Positions 1-8,105 of a DNA stretch of 64,000 nucleotides are shown one piece after another. Under the pieces are notes generated by a model. That model was not told the origin of the DNA and did not search any database. It saw only the letters and a list, made by a program, of their open reading frames with translations. The DNA is taken from the NCBI GenBank assembly GCA_963921335.3, contig CAWUFC020000002.1:1550001-1614000 (forward strand), written 5' to 3'. The stretch is from CAWUFC02 sp963921335. Its GTDB lineage: Bacteria > Pseudomonadota > Gammaproteobacteria > Pseudomonadales > Halieaceae. The first letter of the stretch is position 1, and each line of letters opens with the position of its first letter. The position numbers were made by a program, and so were the translations under genes.

Positions 1-141
1 GAAACCGTAAAGTTCCAGGCCGAAGCTGCCAAGCTCGCTGTAGAATCGGCGACACTGGATACGGAAGTTCAAATCAAGATCTTTGGCACCGCCCTGGCGG
101 CAATTGGAGCAGCCATCGCCAATATTGAGGTTCTGAAATAG
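1..141 (+). CDS. 3' end of an unrecognised protein (partial)
   Basis: The reading frame is open from the first base of the window and ends in TAG at 139-141, giving the last 46 residues of a protein. The visible part is an alanine-rich, charged amphipathic stretch with coiled-coil character (KFQAEAAKLAVES) followed by a hydrophobic alanine/isoleucine-rich segment (ALAAIGAAIANI) near the C-terminus, which could be a membrane anchor. The next small gene starts inside this stop codon (TAGTG), suggesting translational coupling. The family is not recognisable from the fragment. Confidence 0.55.
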   Translation, partial: ETVKFQAEAAKLAVESATLDTEVQIKIFGTALAAIGAAIANIEVLK

Positions 142-269
142 TGACATTGGAAGAAGTCGTCCAGCAAAGAATTGAGCGCACAGGCACGCTCAATCAACGT
201 ATGCGTCGCAGCTTCTGGCTGGGCGTCGCGGTGGGCGGCTTTATTCTGGCCTGGTATTTGCTCGGCTGA
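141..269 (+). CDS. small single-pass membrane protein, 42 aa
   Basis: A GTG start at 141 shares one base with the upstream TAG stop, and the frame runs to TGA at 267-269. The product has a charged N-terminal half (residues 1-23, starting MTLEEVVQQRIER) and one clear transmembrane segment (about residues 25-42, WLGVAVGGFILAWYLLG) that ends the protein. The size and its coupling to the preceding gene suggest an accessory subunit of whatever the upstream partial gene encodes. No family is recognised. The evidence is the coupled start and the sensible membrane topology, so confidence is moderate. Confidence 0.5.
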   Translation: MTLEEVVQQRIERTGTLNQRMRRSFWLGVAVGGFILAWYLLG

Positions 270-287
270 GGATCGTTTGCTGATCAT

Positions 288-779
288 TCACCTGGCGTAG
301 ATTGACTTATCTCGCGGCTGAGCATCACTGATCTTTTGCTTAATCAAAGAGGCAAATTCCTGCGAATGCAGGTGAATCCGGGTTTCAACATAGAATGACA
401 CCCCTGAGGTGCCCGCTGCCAGCTCGATCACGTTTTCATAAACCTGCCAGTCGGCTTCTTCCATGCGACCGGATCGATACTGGTGATAGGCATCATCCAG
501 AATACGCATCACGGAACTCGACAACAGCAGAAATCGGGTTCGATCCGCATCATTCAGCTAATCGATATCGGTGAGACCACGGTCCCAGATACTACTTAGT
601 TCAGCACTCGCCGCAATACTGTGTATCCAATCGGTGTAACTCTTAGATAAATCGTGAACCGCTGACAAGCGACTTTCAGTAGCGGCCTGCTTCACCTGCC
701 GGGACAGGTAAAGCAGTGTGGCGATCACAGTGACGGTGGCAATAAACTCCGCCGCCGCCCCCAGAGCATCCCAGTTCAT
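288..779 (-). pseudogene. small membrane-anchored protein interrupted by an in-frame TAG
   Basis: One continuous frame runs from ATG at 779 to TGA at 288, but codon 558-560 reads TAG. Upstream of it lie 73 codons with an N-terminal transmembrane helix (about residues 10-28, AEFIATVTVIATLLYLS) and a soluble helix. Downstream the same frame continues with LNDADRTRFLLLSSSVM and 90 more residues that fit as the rest of the domain. The undivided product would be 163 aa, a size I associate with small proteins of this shape (anchor plus helical domain) in marine bacteria, of unknown function. It follows the molybdoenzyme gene by 9 bases on the same strand. One substitution (for example from CAG, GAG or AAG) would restore it, so a base error or a recent nonsense mutation are both possible. 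Confidence 0.6.
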
Positions 780-788
780 ATGAAGTGC

Positions 789-2966
789 CTAGGCTCGGGC
801 GATAATGCGGCCGTCCAGCTTGTGCAGGTTCACTGGGTACGCGCTCTGCTGCGCAATCCCAGTCACCTTGTCATAGCGGAAGTGCCCGGGAATCAGCGCC
901 TGCACATTGGTGCCCTTCTCCTCCACCGGGCGCTCATCAGCCGGGTCGCCCCAGCCGTGGGCGATGCCCAGCGTACCGGGCGCCACATCATCGCTGAGTT
1001 CCAATATGCCCTCGACCTGGCCAAAGCCGCTGTCGACCTGCACGCACTCGCCATCGGCAAAACCATGCGTAGACAAATCCTCTGCCGAGATCAGCACCGG
1101 GTTATAAGGGCGCTTGCGTTCTGCTCGCGGCAGGTTGTGGCCAGTGGTGCAATAGACCTCCGGCATGCGGTAGGTGATGGCGCGAAACTGGAATGACTGG
1201 TCGTCGATGGCATATTCACCCGCCACCGGTTCACGCTCCGCGCGCACACCGCGCAGTTCCGCCATGGGTTCGGAATGCCCCACCGCCATACGCTTGTCTT
1301 TGTGGCCAATCATGTTCGGGATAACGCCACCGACTTCGGTTTCCTTAGGGCCGTACAACTTGCCGCTGGGGTTTTCCTTGAGATCATCAAAAGGCGTGCG
1401 CGAGTTGGCATTCAGGGCGCGCATGATCTCCTCCGCCTCGGGCTTGCGATCTTCGGGCAGACCCTTGATACCGGCGTGAATGCCCAGTCGATCGCCCACC
1501 TCCCAGAAGAAATCCCATTCCTCAATAGTACCCTCCGGCGGTTCCACCAGCTTGTCGGTGTACTGCATATAGGGCTGCGGGTAAAAGCCGTTCATCATGT
1601 GCGGTATGTCATTGCGTTCAAAAGGATGTTTCACCGCCATGACGTAATCGGCGTAGCGCGCCGTGGCCGATTCAAACAGGTCCAGGCATACCAGCAGGTC
1701 CAGGTCCTTGAGCGCCTCAACGGTACGCTCTGTGTTGCTGAACACCAGGGCCGGGTTACCGCCGTTCACAATCAAAGCACGTATCTGCCCTTTGCCCTCG
1801 GTGAGAATCTCATCAGTCAGTGTATTGGTCGGCATCTCGTTGTAACCAAACAGCCCACTGATGCCTTTGATGTCCCGCACCCGCGCCACTTCGCCGCTGA
1901 ACGTGGGCAACGGAATCGGCCCCATGCCTTCCGGCAGAGGTTGCGACAGGGCACCGGTGATGCGTGTCATACCGCCACGGCGGTCATAGCGCCCGCAAAT
2001 AGCATTCAAGGTGTAGACCAAAAAGACACACAGGTTGGAGTGCGCAGTCATGGTCAGGCCGGTGCCGGACTGGGCCGCACCGAATGTCGCCGTGGCAAAC
2101 ACTTTCGCGCCTTCAACAATGGTCTCGGCAGGCACGGTGGTGCGACGCGCAGCGTATTCGAGATCAAAATCAGCAAGGGATGCAGTCAGTTCCTCAAAAC
2201 CGCTGCAGTAAGCCTCAACGTATTCCTTGTCATACCACTCATTGTCGATGATGACTTTGATCATGGCCGCCAACAGGGTGGCATCCTCGCCGGGTTTGAC
2301 CTGCAGGTGGACGGCGGCCTTGCGCGCCACATCACATTTGCGCGGGTCGATCACCACCAGCTTCATGCCGCGCTTCAGCGCCTCTTTCATGCGTGTGGAC
2401 GGGTTTGACTGGGGCATCGTCCACAGGTGCGACACGGTCGGATTGGTCGCCACATACATGGCAACCTCAGAGTTATCGATATCCGGCGAGCCGAAAGGCA
2501 TGGGTGCACCAAACATCCAACCGTTGGCAATGCTCAGCCCCGGGGAATCGATGGTGAAGGAGGTGTACATGCTCTTGGAGCCCAGCGCCTCCAGCCATTT
2601 ACCCACAAACCAGGGGCCACCTGCAGCGGTGCGGTGCCCGCCACAGCCCGTGTAGACAGCAACGGCATCAGGGCCATGCTCGGCGATGATCGCTTTCAGC
2701 TTGTCGGCGATGTCATCCAGCGCCTGGGTAGTATCGACAGTTTGCAGTTCACCATCTACCCGCTGCTGACAGCTGAGTAAGCGCTCTGGATGATTGATGC
2801 GATCGACTTCACTGCGTCCCTTGGGGCAGGTATAGCCCTCAGAGATGGGGTTGTCGCGATCACCGCGCACATCCACCACGCGCCCGTCGGCCACATCCAC
2901 TTCCATGCCGCAGAACACGTGACAAAAACGGCAGAACGTTTTCCGGGTTTCGACTGCCTGGTTCAT
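789..2966 (-). CDS. molybdopterin-dependent oxidoreductase (DMSO reductase family)
   Basis: This 725-aa protein has the architecture of a catalytic subunit of the DMSO reductase/formate dehydrogenase superfamily. An N-terminal [4Fe-4S] site uses C12, C15, C19 and C47 (CRFCHVFC and YTCPKG). The molybdopterin fold follows, and the C-terminal dinucleotide-binding domain begins near residue 590 (TTGHNLPRAERKRPYNPV, ending in a NLHKLDGRIIA stretch). The lysine after the cluster (CPKG) is typical. The Mo-ligand region around residue 140 (FTIDSPGL) has no Cys or SeCys, so a Ser or Asp ligand is likely, but I cannot assign it. There is no twin-arginine signal, so it is probably cytoplasmic. No electron-transfer subunit or chaperone lies beside it. 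Substrate unknown. Confidence 0.85.
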   Translation of the reverse strand: MNQAVETRKTFCRFCHVFCGMEVDVADGRVVDVRGDRDNPISEGYTCPKGRSEVDRINHPERLLSCQQRVDGELQTVDTTQALDDIADKLKAIIAEHGPDAVAVYTGCGGHRTAAGGPWFVGKWLEALGSKSMYTSFTIDSPGLSIANGWMFGAPMPFGSPDIDNSEVAMYVATNPTVSHLWTMPQSNPSTRMKEALKRGMKLVVIDPRKCDVARKAAVHLQVKPGEDATLLAAMIKVIIDNEWYDKEYVEAYCSGFEELTASLADFDLEYAARRTTVPAETIVEGAKVFATATFGAAQSGTGLTMTAHSNLCVFLVYTLNAICGRYDRRGGMTRITGALSQPLPEGMGPIPLPTFSGEVARVRDIKGISGLFGYNEMPTNTLTDEILTEGKGQIRALIVNGGNPALVFSNTERTVEALKDLDLLVCLDLFESATARYADYVMAVKHPFERNDIPHMMNGFYPQPYMQYTDKLVEPPEGTIEEWDFFWEVGDRLGIHAGIKGLPEDRKPEAEEIMRALNANSRTPFDDLKENPSGKLYGPKETEVGGVIPNMIGHKDKRMAVGHSEPMAELRGVRAEREPVAGEYAIDDQSFQFRAITYRMPEVYCTTGHNLPRAERKRPYNPVLISAEDLSTHGFADGECVQVDSGFGQVEGILELSDDVAPGTLGIAHGWGDPADERPVEEKGTNVQALIPGHFRYDKVTGIAQQSAYPVNLHKLDGRIIARA

Positions 2967-3046
2967 TGTGATTATCCTCAGCTGTCCAACACGAGAAAAT
3001 CACCCTAGCAGCACCGATAGAGAAAAACAATCAGGACTGACTGTAT

Positions 3047-3808
3047 TTATGCAGCCCCAGCCAGCCCTTCGGCGCCGCTCCACAGCAGGCGTACCCCCAC
3101 CACCACCAGGAAGAAGCTGATGATTCGGTAATAGGTATTCGGGTCAGAACGTTTGACCAGGTAGTGTCCAATTGCCACCCCGAGCGGTGCCAGTGGAATG
3201 AGTACCAGGGACAGCAGCAGGTTCTCCGAGCCCAGCTGCCCCAGAAAGTAGTACGGAACCAGCTTGACCGTGTTCACTACCGCAAAAAACACGCCGGCTG
3301 TGCCGGCAAACAGCAGGGGTGCCAGCTGCTTGGGCATTAGATACATATGAAACGGCGGGCCACCGGCGTGGATACTGAAACTGGTAAACCCGGCAATCGT
3401 ACCCAGCACCGTGCCACTGGCAGTGTTGTGGTCACGGCCAATTCGCGGCCCAAGGGCAAACAGGCTCTGTAAACCGAACAATAGCGAGATGAAGCCGATC
3501 ACCAGGCGCATGTGGTCGTCGTTAAACTCGTCGGCGGTGAGGTAGCCAATCAAATTCCCCACCATGGCTCCCGGCAGCATGATGTAGAGCGCCTTGCGGT
3601 CAAAGACGCCCCAGTAGGCCCTGATTACCAGCGCATCCATCACCACGAGAATGGGCAGCAATATGGCAGCTGCCTGGGTTGGCGACATTGCCAGCGCCAT
3701 CAAGGGCACAGCCAATACCGCGGCCGGCCCGGCGAAGCCGCCCTTGGCCACCCCGTATAGCAGCACCGCTGGCACAGCCACCAGGTAGAACATTGGATCT
3801 GTGAGCAC
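3047..3808 (-). CDS. TauE/SafE (TSUP) family sulfite/anion exporter
   Basis: This 253-aa polytopic membrane protein has about 8 hydrophobic segments. An N-terminal GVAKGGFAGPAA motif and a mid-protein SIHAGGPPFHMYLMPK motif mark the TSUP/TauE-SafE family, which exports sulfite or other small organosulfur or organic anions across the inner membrane. It is divergent from the GPH-type transporter at 3906, with a 97-base gap that probably holds promoters for both. A nearby PLP enzyme related to L-cysteate sulfo-lyase (6618-7613) would release sulfite, which makes sulfite export an attractive but unproven role. Confidence 0.82.
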   Translation of the reverse strand: MLTDPMFYLVAVPAVLLYGVAKGGFAGPAAVLAVPLMALAMSPTQAAAILLPILVVMDALVIRAYWGVFDRKALYIMLPGAMVGNLIGYLTADEFNDDHMRLVIGFISLLFGLQSLFALGPRIGRDHNTASGTVLGTIAGFTSFSIHAGGPPFHMYLMPKQLAPLLFAGTAGVFFAVVNTVKLVPYYFLGQLGSENLLLSLVLIPLAPLGVAIGHYLVKRSDPNTYYRIISFFLVVVGVRLLWSGAEGLAGAA

Positions 3809-3905
3809 GCATCACCTCTTCACTCGAAGCGCGGAGTATACGGCGCATTGCAGAGCCACCAAAACTAATCCAGACTAACTAAGCCATCATAATAAGAAGC
3901 ACACC

Positions 3906-5338
3906 ATGCGGCCTGTCACAGCGCTGGAAAAATGGTCCTACGCAATCGGCAATATTCCCTCGGCGGTGAAGGACACCGCTTTCGGTACCTTTGTTGTCTT
4001 CTACTACACCCAGGTGCTTGGTCTGTCCGGCACCCTGGCGGGGCTGGCCGCCTTCATCGCACTCAGCTGGGACGCGATTTCAGACCCCATCGTTGGCAGC
4101 TGGTCAGACCGGGTGCGCTCACGCTGGGGCCGACGTCATTCACTGATGCTGCTGGGTGCACCCCCCACGGCTTTTCTGTTCCTGGCCCTGTTTAACCCAC
4201 CCGCTGCCCTGACGGGCGAGACCTCACTGTTTCTCTGGTTGCTGGGAGTATCTTTGTTACTACGCACCTGCCTGACTATCTACTTCGTACCCTACCAGGC
4301 CATGGGTGCAGAGCTGGCAGAAGACTATGACGTACGCACCGAGCTGGCCAAGGCCCGCATTACGGTGTCATGGATGGGCGCACGATACTGCCGGCGATCG
4401 CCTACTCACTCATCTTCACGCCGGTCGGTGAGGTTGATGGTCGCCTGATCGCTTCCAACTATTGGAACTACGGGGTTCTCTCAACAGCCCTGGCACTGAT
4501 TTCCGCAATGGTTTGCCTGCGCGGCACCTGGTCATTGAAGGCGGAACTACCTCGCCAAAGCGACTCCGCAACAGGTTTCTCCTTACTGCAACCCTGGCGT
4601 GACTTGCGAATTGCCTGGGTCAACAAGAACTTCCGGCAAACCATTGGTACCAAACTGTCTTTCGGCGCCGCGGCCGGTACGTACACGGCATTAGGTCTCT
4701 ACCTCGGCACCTACTTCTGGGAGTTTTCAGCCGATCAACTGGCTCTACTGGTCGCGCCGATGTTTCTTGGCACTGTATTCGCATTCGCCATCCTCGGACA
4801 CATTGGCAAGCGCGTCGACAAACCGCGCATGATCAGCAGCATTTGCCTGATCTTCACCGTCAATTCAATCTGGTTTGTCGCAGCACGATTGCTGCACTGG
4901 CTGCCAGACAACGGACACCCGCTGATACTGCTCTTACAGATGCTGCAGATCATGGTGGCTGTTTTTTGCGTTGCTGGACTGCAAATGCTCGGCGCCTCGC
5001 TGCTGGCGGATATTCTCGATGAACAGGAAGTGAAAATCGGACAGCGTCAGGAGGGAGTTTTCTTTGCGGCGTCTGCTTTTGTCTACAAGGCCACAACAGG
5101 GCTGGGCACCTTGGTCGCGGGCCTGGTGATCGACGCCTCCGGCCTCCAGGCAGGCGCCGAACCCGGAACGGTTCCGGAAACAGTTCTGGCTGCGCTGGGT
5201 GGTTTTTCGGTACTGATCTACACCTTGTGCGGGCTGGGCGCCTGGTTATTCGCCCTGCGTGTTCGCCTGAGCAGAGACAAGCTGCATAGGATACAAAGCG
5301 AACTAGGCCGCGCCTCAACCGTTAACTCAGTTAGCTGA
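3906..5338 (+). pseudogene. GPH/MelB-type MFS transporter, frameshifted
   Basis: Two overlapping frames together encode a complete sodium:glycoside-type symporter of about 477 residues. The first frame (ATG 3906) contains the family signature DAISDPIVGSWSD followed by RSRWGRR (residues 60-80). Sense is lost after the SWMG codons near 4380, and it resumes in the next frame at RTILPAIAYSLI, continuing to TGA at 5338. Restoring one G (GGCG-CAC to GGCGGCAC at about 4380) rejoins the frames. About 12 membrane segments are visible across both halves. GPH members move sugars, glycosides or sulfonated sugars with cations. Substrate unknown. It is either a sequencing slip or a recent single-base loss. 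Confidence 0.8.
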
Positions 5339-5343
5339 GGGTA

Positions 5344-5775
5344 TTAACCTAAACGCAGCAGGCGATCGACGTGCTGGTTGCCGTTGCTGTTTTGCAGATT
5401 GAAGCGGGTCGCTTCACGTATCCACTCCACCGCTGCGGCAGGGTCTACAAACACCTGGAAGGTGCCGCTGTCGACATGCTCGGCGAAGGAGTGGTAAATA
5501 CTGGTATGCTCATTGTCCGGGGCCACCAGGGCCACTCGGGTGCCTTTAGCCAATGTGATATTGGCCACAGCAAACTCAACGAACTCGCCAAAATGCTCAA
5601 TGGTGATGTGTTCCAGATCAGCCTGCGAGAAATCACACAGTCGGTGAACATCGGCTGCATAGTCAGGATCGTCAATGAAAAGCTGAGCCGCCTGGATAAA
5701 CTGGCGAACGTCAGGTTGTCCCTTGATTTCGATGTATGCGTAGTTTTTCTGGCTTATTATCTTGTGCGTAATCAA
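5344..5775 (-). CDS. SpoIIAA/STAS-like domain protein
   Basis: A compact 143-aa single-domain protein with an alternating strand/helix pattern (IEIKGQPDV, RVALVAPDNEHTSIYHSF, FQVFVDPAAAVEWI). It resembles the SpoIIAA-like STAS-fold family found in many proteobacteria, thought to be lipid- or ligand-binding. I place the start at TTG 5775 because a good ribosome site (GGGGAG) lies 7 bases upstream. The first ATG, 33 codons earlier at 5874, would add a Pro/Arg-rich leader with no ribosome site and would nearly touch the divergent gene at 5893. Function unknown. Confidence 0.6.
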   Translation of the reverse strand: MITHKIISQKNYAYIEIKGQPDVRQFIQAAQLFIDDPDYAADVHRLCDFSQADLEHITIEHFGEFVEFAVANITLAKGTRVALVAPDNEHTSIYHSFAEHVDSGTFQVFVDPAAAVEWIREATRFNLQNSNGNQHVDRLLRLG

Positions 5776-5892
5776 CGGACAGCTCCCCAGATGTCCCCAC
5801 TCCTCTAATGGTTCTACAGGATACCGAGGCAGGGACCGAAGGTAAAGCGCTGATTTTATTGAAAAAATTAGCAAGCACTAGGAACATTTTCG

Positions 5893-6615
5893 ATGTCATC
5901 TAACCCTATCAATGCACTGAGAGCGGGCATACTCGGCGGCCTTGGCCCCCAGGCGACGGTGGATTTTATGGCCAAGATCGTGGCCACGACCCCCGCCAGT
6001 ACAGATCAGGATCACCTGCCCCTGCTGATTGATCACAATCCGACGGTGCCAAATCGCCACCAGGCGATAGCCGGAGAAACCCCCAGCGTTAGTCCGGACC
6101 TGGCCGCAATGGCCCGGCGACTGGAAAAGGCAGGCGCAGATTTCCTGGTGATGGTGTGCAATACCGCCCACGCCTACAGTGACGATATTCGTCAGGCAGT
6201 ATCCATACCCTTTGTCAGCATGATTGATATCGTGGCCGATGAATTAGTGACCAGGGGTTTTAAGTCAGCTGGCATCATGGCAGCTGAAGGCTGCCTGCAC
6301 GCGGGCCTGTATCAGGAGGCGCTGAAGGATCGTGGCATTGAGCCGGTGCTTTGGAGCGACAGCGAACTGCACAGCTTCATGGCGCTGGTATACCGCATCA
6401 AGGCTGGCGAAACAGACGCGGATATCACCAGCGGGCTGGAGAAGCTCGCCGCCAGCCTGGCGTTTTCAGGGGCAGAGTGCCTCGTAGCCGGTTGCACCGA
6501 AGTACCCCTGTTTCTCAATCAGCACAATAGTCCCCTGCCCCTGTTATCATCCACCGACCTTTTAGTGGCCCGCACCATTGCACTGGCCACCCATCAACAC
6601 ACACTGGAGACCTGA
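5893..6615 (+). CDS. aspartate/glutamate racemase family protein
   Basis: This 240-aa protein begins with the GILGGLGPQATVDF motif of the aspartate/glutamate racemase family. It retains both catalytic cysteines, C89 in VMVCNTAH and C201 in VAGCTEVPL, so a cofactor-independent two-base racemase is expected. Its stop is 2 bases before the start of the PLP lyase at 6618, so the two are surely co-transcribed. With a cysteine- or cysteate-type lyase as partner, the racemase may interconvert D and L forms to feed it. That role is inferred from the pairing; the family also acts on aspartate and glutamate. Confidence 0.82.
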   Translation: MSSNPINALRAGILGGLGPQATVDFMAKIVATTPASTDQDHLPLLIDHNPTVPNRHQAIAGETPSVSPDLAAMARRLEKAGADFLVMVCNTAHAYSDDIRQAVSIPFVSMIDIVADELVTRGFKSAGIMAAEGCLHAGLYQEALKDRGIEPVLWSDSELHSFMALVYRIKAGETDADITSGLEKLAASLAFSGAECLVAGCTEVPLFLNQHNSPLPLLSSTDLLVARTIALATHQHTLET

Positions 6616-6617
6616 AC

Positions 6618-7613
6618 ATGCACCTGTCCCGTTTTGCCCGGGTAAAACTGGCACACCTGCCTACGCCTATCGAACACATGCCGCGACTGAGCGAGGCGCT
6701 GGGAGGGCCGCAAATCTTTGTGAAGCGCGACGACTGCACAGGACTCGCCAGCGGCGGCAACAAAACCCGCAAACTGGAGTTCCTCATGGCCGACGCTCTC
6801 GAGCAGGGTGCCGACATGGTGATCACCCAGGGGGCGGTGCAGTCCAATCACGCGCGCCAGACTGCTGCGGCTGCGGCCCATCTTGGGCTGGCCTGCGAAT
6901 TGTTGTTTGAAAACCGGGTTCAGGAGCCCTCGGCCAATTACCTGCATTCAGGCAATGTATTGTTGGACCACCTGCACGGTGCCAATACCCATCACTTCGA
7001 CAAAGGCACCGACATGAATGCGGCAATGGATGAACATGCCGCGAAAATGACTGCCGAAGGACACAAGCCCTACATCATTCCCGGCGGCGGCTCCAACCCT
7101 ATTGGCGCCCTTGGCTACGTGAACTGCGCATTGGAGTTGCTGCACCAGGCCAACGAGGCGGGCTTGCGCATCGACCACCTGTTTCATGCCACTGGCAGTG
7201 CGGGCACCCAGGCCGGTCTAGTCACCGGTTTGCGCGCCACCCATTCGGGTATTCCGGTATTGGGAATTGGCGTCAACGCGGCGCAAGAAGCCCAAGAGCA
7301 AAAAGTCTATGACCTGGCTGTTGCTACCGCCGAGTATGTCGGTGCGCCTGGTTGCGTGAGCCGCGAGGATATCGTGGCCAACTGCAACTACGTGGGCGAT
7401 GGTTATGGCATCGCGACCGAAGGCATGCGCCAGGCCCTGCAGCTGGCGGCCCGCCTTGAAGGGATTCTCTTTGATCCAGTGTACAGCGGCAAAGGGCTCG
7501 CCGGCTTGATCGACCTGATTCACCAGGGCCATTTCTCGCCAGAGGACAATGTGCTGTTTTTGCACACCGGCGGTTCAATGGCCCTGTTTGGTTACGGTGA
7601 CGAACTGCTGTAA
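6618..7613 (+). CDS. D-cysteine desulfhydrase / L-cysteate sulfo-lyase-like PLP enzyme
   Basis: This 331-aa protein belongs to the fold-type II PLP family of D-cysteine desulfhydrase, ACC deaminase and L-cysteate sulfo-lyase (CuyA). The PLP lysine is K49 in SGGNKTRKLEF, the QSNHARQTAA substrate/cofactor segment is intact, and the phosphate-binding GSAGTQAG loop is present. The N-terminus (HLSRFARVKLAHLPTP) and the IPGGGSNPIGALGYVNCA stretch resemble what I recall of marine CuyA more than enterobacterial DcyD. CuyA converts L-cysteate to pyruvate, ammonium and sulfite; DcyD makes sulfide from D-cysteine. Sequence alone does not separate these. It follows the racemase-like gene by 2 bases. Confidence 0.82.
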   Translation: MHLSRFARVKLAHLPTPIEHMPRLSEALGGPQIFVKRDDCTGLASGGNKTRKLEFLMADALEQGADMVITQGAVQSNHARQTAAAAAHLGLACELLFENRVQEPSANYLHSGNVLLDHLHGANTHHFDKGTDMNAAMDEHAAKMTAEGHKPYIIPGGGSNPIGALGYVNCALELLHQANEAGLRIDHLFHATGSAGTQAGLVTGLRATHSGIPVLGIGVNAAQEAQEQKVYDLAVATAEYVGAPGCVSREDIVANCNYVGDGYGIATEGMRQALQLAARLEGILFDPVYSGKGLAGLIDLIHQGHFSPEDNVLFLHTGGSMALFGYGDELL

Positions 7614-7638
7614 CGTCCGTCACCACTGGACACCTTAG

Positions 7639-8076
7639 TTAGGCAGCCTCGATCTCGGTCATGGCGTTAATGGGATCTTCGGTATCCCAGTAACCGCGCA
7701 TGGCCACCAGCTTGCCCTCCTCGTTTACCTCGTAGGTGAAAATGCCGTGTACTTTCTGCTGGATGGTCTTACCGTTTTCACCGGGTAGTTGAATGGTGAT
7801 CTCAACATTATTGGCGCACTCATTGCCGGCTGCATATGAGTTGAGTATTTGCAGATCGATATTGGCAGGAGCGATAAAGTTATCGTAAAACGCCTCACGC
7901 GCAGCGGGCCCGCGATGGCCATTACCTTCAGGGTCGATATAAGACTTGCCAATGGGATCCTCAATGATGGCATCCTCGGCATACAGGCCCAGCCAGCCTT
8001 CCTTGTTATGGGTTTTTACATACTCACGAGACAATAGTGATGCACGGCGTGCGGGGTGTTTTTCTTCTTCAAACAT
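7639..8076 (-). CDS. SnoaL/NTF2-like (ketosteroid-isomerase fold) protein
   Basis: This 145-aa protein has the small alpha+beta-barrel pattern of SnoaL-like and nuclear transport factor 2-like proteins: an N-terminal helix with ARRASLLSREYVK, then GLYAEDAIIEDPIG, then long strands ending in MRGYWDTEDPI. Such proteins are often isomerases, hydrolases or small ligand binders, and the catalytic chemistry is not predictable. A good ribosome site (GGAGG) precedes the ATG at 8076. It is convergent with the PLP lyase gene and lies 30 bases upstream-side of glcF's end, on the same strand as the glc genes but probably a separate unit. Confidence 0.7.
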   Translation of the reverse strand: MFEEEKHPARRASLLSREYVKTHNKEGWLGLYAEDAIIEDPIGKSYIDPEGNGHRGPAAREAFYDNFIAPANIDLQILNSYAAGNECANNVEITIQLPGENGKTIQQKVHGIFTYEVNEEGKLVAMRGYWDTEDPINAMTEIEAA

Positions 8077-8105
8077 AGCGGCCTCCTAAAGCTAGTGAGC
8101 AAAGT

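Noticed and set aside
1275..2408. Long plus-strand reading frame (377 codons) antisense to the molybdoenzyme
   Set aside because: It is a shadow of the GC-rich codon usage of the intact molybdoenzyme, with Arg/His/Gln-rich composition and no domain.
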